Source: Acanthaster planci | Taxonomy: Eukaryota; Echinodermata; Asteroidea; Valvatida; Acanthasteridae | DNA length: 64,000 nucleotides | Direction: 5' to 3' | Assembly: GCF_001949145.1 (NCBI RefSeq) | Contig: NW_019091502.1 | Span: forward strand, 83,419-147,418 | Part shown: piece after piece, positions 54,201 through 63,200 of the stretch | Numbering within the stretch: the first letter of the stretch is position 1 | Layout of the letters: each line of letters starts with the position of its first letter | Position numbers and translations under genes: made by a program | Notes under the pieces: model-generated | Database searches by the model: none | What the model was told of the DNA's origin: nothing | Seen by the model: the letters and a program-made list of their open reading frames with translations, nothing else

Positions 54201-57200
54201 AAGGGTCAACGTTGATGGGGAGCTGTTGCTGTACCGGTCAGGCTACTCAGCTTGCACAAACTGCACGCTGGGGAGCCATGAGAGAGGTCACTACTGGTTA
54301 GGTGCTGCAACAATACGCAGGTCTGGCACCCTTACTATTGTGGAGAGTGGAGTGCGGGATCTGAACAGGGGAGCAGCCACACTGGTGCTCTCAGAGACAC
54401 TCGACGTAGACTACGCAGGGTATGTTAAAGTACAAGATGGCCTTGTTGTGTTCGCACGAGACATGAAGGTGGAGAAGAGCGGGGTTGTTGATGGTGATGG
54501 GAAAGGGTATGAGACTGCTAGTGGTCCTGGTGCAGGATGGACATGTGGAGCTGGGACTGGGGCTGGTCACGGTGGGAGAGGCGGGGGTTCATATTCCTCC
54601 TACCATTCAGGGACCTACTCCTGTTCCCTTGGAGGTGCAGTATATGGCAGCCAGTGCCTACCAACTCAAGTTGGCAGCGGTGGTGGAAGTTGTAGCCATG
54701 GACGAGGAGGTCGAGGGGGTGGCAGTGTGGAAATTGTATCTAGTAGGCTGTTAGCAGTGGAAGGCCAGGTGCACGTTCATGGGCTACGTTATGAAGGAGC
54801 AGGTGGAGGTGGTGGCAGTGGTGGCTCACTCTGGGTTGACGGCTTCTTTGTTGAAGGTTGGGGTCACCTGACTTCTAATGGTGGTAGTGCGACATCTCAT
54901 TCATACCGATCCGGCCATTATACATATTACCATTATGGTGGTGGTGGAGCTGGTGGGCGAATCAGAACCTTTTCCCCTAACTCGCCTCATGCAGTTTTCA
55001 TTGGAAGACGTGCGGCTTCCGGAGGTTTGGCCGGCTCCTACCCAGGCCAGCCTGGGACACTTTGTGTCTCTGGGCTTGAGTGTAGTGGGCACGGTGTGCT
55101 GAATGCAGGAGTGTGCAACTGCCAAGATGGATACGTTGGCAGCAATTGCCAAATCCCATGCAATGACGTGTCGACATGCAATGGACAGGGAGTGTGCACC
55201 GAGTTTGGTGGTTGTGAGTGCTCTGCGGGCTTTGTCGGTTATCACTGCGAGCACCAGTGCGACAGGAACACCACGTGCAGCGGAAATGGAGAATGTACCC
55301 CACATGCTGATTGTCTGTGTGACCCTTGTCATCATGGCCCAGATTGCTCCTTGATGTGCAGTGACAATGGTGCATGCAATATAAATGGCATTTGTGAGTG
55401 TGACTCATGTTACATTGGCGAGTACTGTCACTCCCTGTGCAACCACCATGGCGAGTGCAGTAGCAATGGTACTTGTGATTGCGAGGAGAGTTGGCGTGGG
55501 GAGTTCTGTACTGTTGCTGGTTGTCCAGGTGAGGAAGTTGATTGCTCTGGCCACGGAGTGTGCAACTCTGCCATCCATCAGTGCTACTGTGATCCCGGTT
55601 GGGCAGGCAATGACTGTGCCCGACCAGACTGTCCAGGAGAGCCAAACTGCTTTGACAGGGGAATCTGCAATGCCAGCCTCCTACCCCCACAGTGCCAGAA
55701 TTGCTCCAAAGGCTGGATGGGAGCTGATTGCAATGAGACATGTCTCTATGGCAACCAGGTTCCCATGGATAGCGGCATCTGTGTGTGCGACACTTGCTGG
55801 ACGGCCAAAGGCTGCAATGTGGAATGTTCTGCTCATGGTTTCTGCAGCTCAGATAACACCACTTGTGAGTGTGATCCGCTCCAAGGTTGGCGTGGTGAGG
55901 TTTGTGAGATTCCAGGCTGTCCTGGATATGGAGAAGATTGCACAGGTCATGGAGACTGCAACAGCGCAACCCATGAATGCACCTGCTATCCAGGATGGAC
56001 TGGTGTGGGCTGTCATATCCCCGACTGTCCTGGAGATCCGGATTGCTTTGGACGTGGTATTTGCAATGCCTCCCTAGATACTCCGGTCTGCCAGAACTGC
56101 TCTCTCGGCTGGATGGGTCCAGCTTGCAACGACCCATGTGTTAATGGCGTCCAGACACCCATGGACAGTGGTTATTGCAACTGTTCGGCAGGTTGGAGCG
56201 GGGTTGGTTGCGACTCGGAATGCTCCGAACATGGAGTTATCGTTGACGGTGCCTGTGTATGTGACTATGCCACAGGTTGGAAGGGGGAACTCTGTGATGT
56301 ACCAGGATGCCCAGGCAAATTCAATCTTGATTGTTCTGGTCGGGGTGATTGTGACAGCTCCTTGCATAAGTGTGTCTGTGAAGAAGGATGGACAGATTTG
56401 GGTTGTGAGATACCAGACTGTCCTGGTGTACCTGACTGTGCCAATCGTGGTTACTGTAATGAGACCTTTGACCCACCACTGTGTACTAACTGCAGTAAAG
56501 GTTGGATGGGGCCAGCTTGCGAGGATCCGTGCATTAATGGTGTGCAGTTCCCAATGGACAGTGGTTTCTGTAAGTGTGAGCCCGGGTGGGCTGGAGTTGG
56601 CTGTGATGCTGAATGTTCGCTTCACGGGACCATTATCGAGGGAGCCTGTGAATGTGAACCAGAGTGGAGTGGCGAGCTCTGTGACGTCCCAAGTTGTCCA
56701 GGCCTTTTCAACCTTCCCTGTAGCGGTAGAGGTGAGTGCAACAGTGGGACTCACGAGTGTACCTGCAGCAACGGGTGGACCGGAGATGGTTGTGAACTAG
56801 CTGATTGTCCAGGCAGCCCCGACTGTTTTGAGCGTGGCTACTGCAATGAGACCTTTGACCCACCACGATGCACCAACTGTACCCACGGCTGGATGGGAGT
56901 TGATTGTAATGAGCCATGCACGTACGGTGTCCAGCAGCCGATGGATAGCGGTATCTGTGTCTGTGAACCCTGCTACTCTGGGAAAGGATGCAACAGTGAA
57001 TGTACTGGCCATGGCAAGTGTCAAGATGACAAGTGTGTCTGCGATCCTGGTTGGCATGAAGAGGTGTGCCAGAGGCCAGGTTGTCCAGGTGTTGGTGTCG
57101 ACTGCACAGGGCACGGAGATTGCAACAGTGCTATCCAGGTGTGCTTCTGCTATCCAGGTTGGACTGGGGATGGCTGTGACCAGCCCGATTGCCCGGGAGA

Positions 57201-60200
57201 GCCTGACTGCTCGGGTCGGGGATTCTGCAACTCCACGGATCGCGAAGTGCCGGTGTGCACCGACTGCATCTATGGCTGGATGGGGCCGGAATGCAATGAT
57301 CCTTGCACTCATGGGACCCAAGTCCCCAAAGACAGCGGCTTCTGCGAGTGTGAGCCATGCTGGACCGGCGTGGGATGCAACAGCGAGTGCTCAGGTAACG
57401 GAGTGTGTGATGAGATGGGCCATCGCTGTCAGTGCTTCAATTACGCCAGCCAGGCCTTCTTGGGGGAGAAGTGCGAAACGGTCGGCTGTCCAGGTCTTGA
57501 CGGAGCTTGCAATCAGCATGGCACCTGTAATGCTGTCACCCAAGAGTGCACTTGTTATCCAGGATGGACTGGCTCTGATTGTAGCATTCCAGATTGCCCA
57601 GGAATCCCCAGCTGCTCAGGTAAATTGTGCTCAAAATTCTTTCTAAATTCCATAAAGATCAATCTCTATCAGCTTTTGGGGGGGAAGAGATATGCCAAGT
57701 TTTGTATTAGGGCCCTACAAGCAACCTCTGTGACCAGCAAATTTCATTCATGCGATCTTTTAATTCTTTTTCTACAAATCACTGAGCCTTGTGCTTGAAG
57801 AAGGAAAATTAACCAAGATACATTCAGAACTTGCAACCCACTGGCACAATATGGCTACTGTTATGGAGTAACTGTCAACTTCCAACTTTCTTTGTCATGA
57901 GTCATATCCCATTTACGCCTATTGTCAGATGCATCTTTAGCTGATTTTTGTTATGTAGTTTTATTTTATCTTCATTGAAGGCCATGGCCAGTGTCTGGGT
58001 GAGACGCCAAGGCGTTGCCAATGCGAGCCAGCCTGGGCAGGTGAGGTCTGTGACACCCCCTGCGAATTTGGCTACAACTACGGTGACAGCCGCGGCTGTG
58101 TTTGCCAGGCCTGTTACACCGGCATCGGATGCAACAAAGTGTGCTCAGGCCGTGGTGAGTGCATGAACGATCAGTGTCAGTGCTTCTTCGAGTCTGGTTA
58201 CCGTGGTGATGGATGTCAAATCCCCGGATGCCCCGGGTTGGGCGTGGATTGCAGCAACCATGGGACATGTAACACGGCGACGTTTGACTGCCTCTGTGAT
58301 CCTGGATGGAAAGGTAATCTGTACCTTAGTGTCTGTGTAAGCATAGTGTGGACACTGTGTAAGCCCCTCAGGTGTGCCTGAAGTGGCTATGGCTATGGCA
58401 AGGAATAATGCTCATGTCTATAGGAAGTGGCTACACTGGCTTCCACAGCTACACATGCTATTCCCAAGTGAAGCCATAATATTTGGACCTAGCTTCACAA
58501 CAGTAGCCAACAGGCATCCTGTAAACTCATGCCTACAAGAATTCAAAAATACAAATTCCACACACAGAGCAAGTGTGATTAGGCACCTCTAGTTTTATAC
58601 AGACATCTGGCTCCTATCTACTAATACTGCAGAAGGGCACTTGCATGGTGATAAATGTTGAGTTATTCTTATGTGCAATCACCCTAATAGTTCTCAATCC
58701 TAATCGTCTTCAGTCCTTTGACCATTGATGGATTGTAGATTGTAGATTGTAGAATTTTTTCCCCCACCGTAGGCTTGTATTGTTATTGTCAGCTTGTACA
58801 TAACACATGCACCCCACTTTGTTTAACATACACACGCTTGAATTGTGAATGCATATTTTGTCAAGTTTCAACCAAACCAGTTGTAATACATTCACTAAGA
58901 TCTTGTACAGAATTTAGAATTAAACCACATTTTTAACATTCCAAGGTGTTGGATGCCATATACCGGATTGCCCTGGGGAACCAGACTGCAATGGCCGAGG
59001 AGAATGCCCTATCCCACCTGATGGCGAGGATCCAGTCTGTACCAACTGTCACAACACGTTCATGGGGGATGGTTGTGAACTACGCTGCATCTACGGCCTA
59101 CCAGAAAAGATCAATGGCACCTGGCAATGCACTTGCTATCCCTGCTATGCAGGGCTTGCTTGTGACAAGCTCTGCAATGGGCAGAGTGACACATGCCTTG
59201 AAGATGTGTGCGACTGTGGCTTTGACGGGTGGCGCGGCGACACGTGCACTGAACCGGGTTGCCCTGGGTACGGCGAAGACTGCACCGGGCACGGAGAGTG
59301 CAACCGGGCAACAGGGAAGTGCTACTGCATGAACGGCTGGGCAGGGATTGGCTGTCATGTGCCGGATTGCCCCGGTACGCCAGATTGCAACGGACGAGGT
59401 GATTGCGTCACCGGCGAGCCTGGTTGCAACGGCACGGGTAATTGCATCCCCGAGGAGCCTGTTCCTGTCTGTCGGAATTGTGCTGAGGGTTGGATGGGAC
59501 CAGCCTGCGAAGTGCCTTGCATCAATGGGAAAGAGGTAAATCCCACCCACTTGGTCAAAACACTTCCATCAGTGCAACAATCTTTTCCCCTCACTGTCTC
59601 CCCTTCTAGTCCAGCATCCATTAGAAATGTCCAAGCCACTGTACAGCTCTTGGTCATGCCCAAACTCTACAGCAGTTTGAAAAATTTGAGGAGGGGGGAT
59701 TTTTACACCTCCACAATTGCCCATTCCCAGGTGTGTTAGACACTTCATGTAGCTCTCTAATCACTAGACTGTTTTAAACTGCTCTTTACTGTCTCTCTAT
59801 ACTGCTCATTAAAATTCTCACACTTTTGGTCTAAATGAGGGTCAGCCTTTAGGGTCATGGCAATATACCTAAAGTTTCAATTATCAAGAAGTCTTTCTTC
59901 TCTTGACAGAGTCCACCCTATTCTGGCATCTGCAAGTGTGACCCATGTTACCATGGCCCACACTGCGACATTCTCTGCTCAAATATTGGCAAGTGTACTG
60001 GTGGCATCTGTTTCTGTGGTTTTGAGGGTGGAAGGGGAGAGTTCTGTGACTCGCCTGGTTGCCCCGGATTGTTTGATACTGACTGCTCCGGCCGCGGGAC
60101 CTGTCTGTTTGGTAAGCCATGCATCCTTTGACAAGATCGTATATCGTATGGTTCCTTTAGCCTTCTCATGTGGTACAGAATTTTGGTGCTAGAAGGTTTG

Positions 60201-63200
60201 TATTATCAAAGTAATGTCAAAATGTCCAGTGTTGTGGAGATTTGCTTACAAGTTTGTTTAATAGTCACAGTGTATTGTGTGAATAGTGTACATTTGTTTA
60301 TGGTTTGTGGTTGTGGATTCAGGCTCTTCATGGTTTTCAGATCCCCGTTTTGTCAGTTTGTGTTCAGTACTATAGACAAACCAAGTACCTCCTCTGATGC
60401 CAAAGTTTGAAGTATTTTCACCTCCTTCAGTAACAGTTTTCAGATGGATATGGAGGTGTTTTTAATAAACGTCAGTCTCTCAGGAAAGATTTAACGGCTT
60501 CGTGCCTCTCTTTTAAAATAGCTCTTATTTCGCCGAGGTACATGAGTCGAGGTAGTAACACGCAGTATACTGGGATAGTCTTTCACTGGTATCCTGCCTC
60601 AAGTATTAAAAGCGTTGTTTTCTTTGCTCGTCCTTCCAAGAAAAGCCCACGGTGGCTTTTGAACATGATGGATATATTTCTTGTTTCAGATAAGTGCATC
60701 TGTAGGGAAGGATGGGTGGGCGAAGGTTGCGAAATTCCCAACTGCCCTGGAGAACCCAACTGTAATGATCGTGGAAACTGCACTGGTACGTCATCATTGG
60801 TCATGCCAGAATGCCGCAATTGCATCGACGGCTGGATGGGGGAGGCATGCGAGATACCTTGCGGCCCAGAACATGGGTACCAGTATCCCATGGACAGTGG
60901 GGTGTGTCTGTGTACCAGTGGTTGCTGGCACGGTGTCAGTTGCGACAGCATGTGCAGTGGCAAGGGCACGTGCGTCGGAGAAAAATGCCAGTGCGAAGAC
61001 GACCAGGGATACAATCCAGGGAACTGGGGGGATCACTGCGAGATACCTGGCTGCCACGGGCAGGGTCAGCCCTGCTCTGGTCACGGACTCTGCACCGTCG
61101 CCCTGGAGTGTCTGTGTGATGACGGCTGGATCGGGGCAGGGTGCCACATACCGGACTGCCCCGGGGAACCGGACTGCAATGGGAATGGCGTCTGCGACGG
61201 GAGCGGGGACATCCCTGTCTGCATGTGCAACACGTTTTGGATTGGCGAGAGTTGTGGATATCCTTGCGTTCACGGCAGCGAGCAAGCAGACGGGAGCTGT
61301 GCTTGTGATCCCTGCTACTCAGGACCTGGGTGTGACCGAGAATGTGGAACACATGGATCATGTACCAATGCCTCCTGTATCTGTGATTCTGCATGGTGGG
61401 GTACGTTCTCCTAAACTCTACCTCTTCTGAAATTTGTCCAGGCATTCATTTTATTAGTCCGGATAAAAGAAGAAAATCCCAGCTCCACAAGCTTTGACAC
61501 TGCTTCCAGAGTTGTAATATCAAAGGCTATCATAAACTCAAGGAAGGTTGCATAACTGCACATACATGTACATGTCAATTTTCAATCAACTCAAAATTTT
61601 TCTCATCCCACAAACAGTCTTGGAATTTGTATGAAATTGAAAGCTTTTGGCGCATTCACGGACGTCTCTATTTAAGAAAGTCTGATGATTTGTAGCGGAT
61701 AACGTACAGTCATTCTAAGTCATCACAGACCAAAAGAACTTTGTAATAAGCAGTTTGGGAGAGATGTCAAAGATCTTTTTCTACACATATCAATGTCATG
61801 TGTCAATTGAGCTCCATCCTTCAATAAGTTCCACTATTTTGAAACTGAGCGTATTGTTGTTCACTGTTCTGTTATTCTATTTTGGTCAGGTCCACAGTGC
61901 ACCTACAAGGGGTGCCCTGGTGTGGGAACCAACTGCACAGGGCATGGCTACTGCAATGTTTTTGACCAGCAATGCTACTGCAAGAGTGGCTGGAAGTCTT
62001 TGGGATGTGAGGTACCAGACTGTCCCGGTACACCAGACTGCAGCAACAGAGGTAATTGACATTTTGCTGTAGACTTGGATGATCCTCTAAGACCTAAAAT
62101 TTCATTGGTTGTTTTGCATAGTACTAAGTTTTACATTTTTTGTGAATGGCTACTACAAAGCACACTGCACCATTATTAATCTCAGTTAGAATGGAAAAAA
62201 AATTGACAAAAATTCCATCCAATTTTGTCTCTTCCCATGTGTTTGTTAAACTAATGCTATACTGGTACCCATCATGCAGGAACCTGTGATGGCGACAACT
62301 ATGACCCACCACGCTGTGTTGATTGCATCCAAGGCTGGATGGGAGAGAAGTGCGAGATACCATGCACTTACGGTGAACAGGAACCACCTAACAGCGGCTA
62401 CTGTACATGCTATGATTGTTACACGGGTACCAGTTGCAATGTGGAGTGCTCGGAGCATGGAAGCTGTAATGGCACTCACTGTGTGTGCCAGGATGGATAT
62501 AAAGGTATAAACGCCATCCATCCCAGATCTACGAAAACTCAGTGTCTGATTTGATGATGGCAGGACTCCACAGCTCCATTACAGCTGTTTTTATATTGGG
62601 CTGGCGATCCCAGTATTCCTGAATAGAGGATCAACTGTGAAATATTGCTCATTTTTACAAGGGCCTTGTTATCCCAGTTGTGGCTCCTATGGGATGAATG
62701 TAGCATTATTTACTGTGCAGTTTTCGATTTTGAAGGATTCAGGAAACATTCCTGGCAAATGCTTCTAAGTTAGCATTAACAGTGCTTACCGCTAACAGCA
62801 CTTGAACTATACAAAGGACTCATTTTTATTGTGGCTTTAAGTAAATCAGAGATACACATTCCTAGGAACTACCAGTGCACCAAACACTGTAATAGTAATG
62901 CAGGTCATTTTTTTTCATGGTAGTTGTTATTTTAGCCGCACTTTCTCCTGGAAGCATGACAATTTTCATGTTTAAGTTCAGTGATCTGAGTTAACAGGCT
63001 TCATAAATATCAATGATTGTCGTAGAACTACTTGCAAATGCACAGGTTACTTTAATGTCAAGATATTTTTTTCAGGGGAATATTGTGAATATCTGGATTG
63101 CCCCGGTGAGCCAGATTGTAGCAACTACGGCACTTGCGTCCGACGGGACGGCCGCTCAGTGTGTCTGTGTAATCCTGGATTCACTTCCGACGACTGCAGC

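Larger units (their letters stand above)
17..55060 (+). repeat. Protein-level tandem array of 21 glycine-rich, beta-helix-like modules
   Basis: Each module carries the third Gly box (GGGGSGGRIAVY-like), whose copies encode near 1790, 5220, 9730, 14480, 18780, 23120, 24810, 25950, 27140, 35780, 38420, 39600, 40860, 43370, 45760, 47180, 48430, 49680, 50930, 53440 and 54940. Around it the order is constant: GAGHGG..YGSLY box, LDG, GGGSGGS, GGRI, GGAGTVY, VDN, FDE, GDxTG, NQT, EIxLP, LTGV, ENGTY, PGxFxF. In the last full copies the period is near 1250 nt (about 417 aa). The alternating short hydrophobic strands and Gly or Asn turns resemble right-handed beta-helices; this fold call is inference. 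Exons 1 and 2 end an earlier module, so the array extends upstream of the window. Confidence 0.85.

Noticed and set aside
17-55060. Collagen or silk-like protein
   Set aside because: Glycines are clustered in boxes such as GGGSGG rather than in G-x-y triplets, and the sequence between boxes is non-repetitive beta-strand-like sequence with acidic motifs.
17-55060. Bacterial adhesin or contaminant contig
   Set aside because: More than 50 GT-AG introns with matching phases, SINE and MITE insertions and EGF-like repeats show an animal nuclear gene.
54998-56137. Long minus-strand open frame opposite the EGF-coding exon (and similar ones at 56074-56754 and 56797-57321)
   Set aside because: They are mirror frames of Cys/Gly-rich coding sequence, with low-complexity His/Ser/Thr-rich translations, no domain and no splice logic. 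The + strand frame carries clear conserved motifs.
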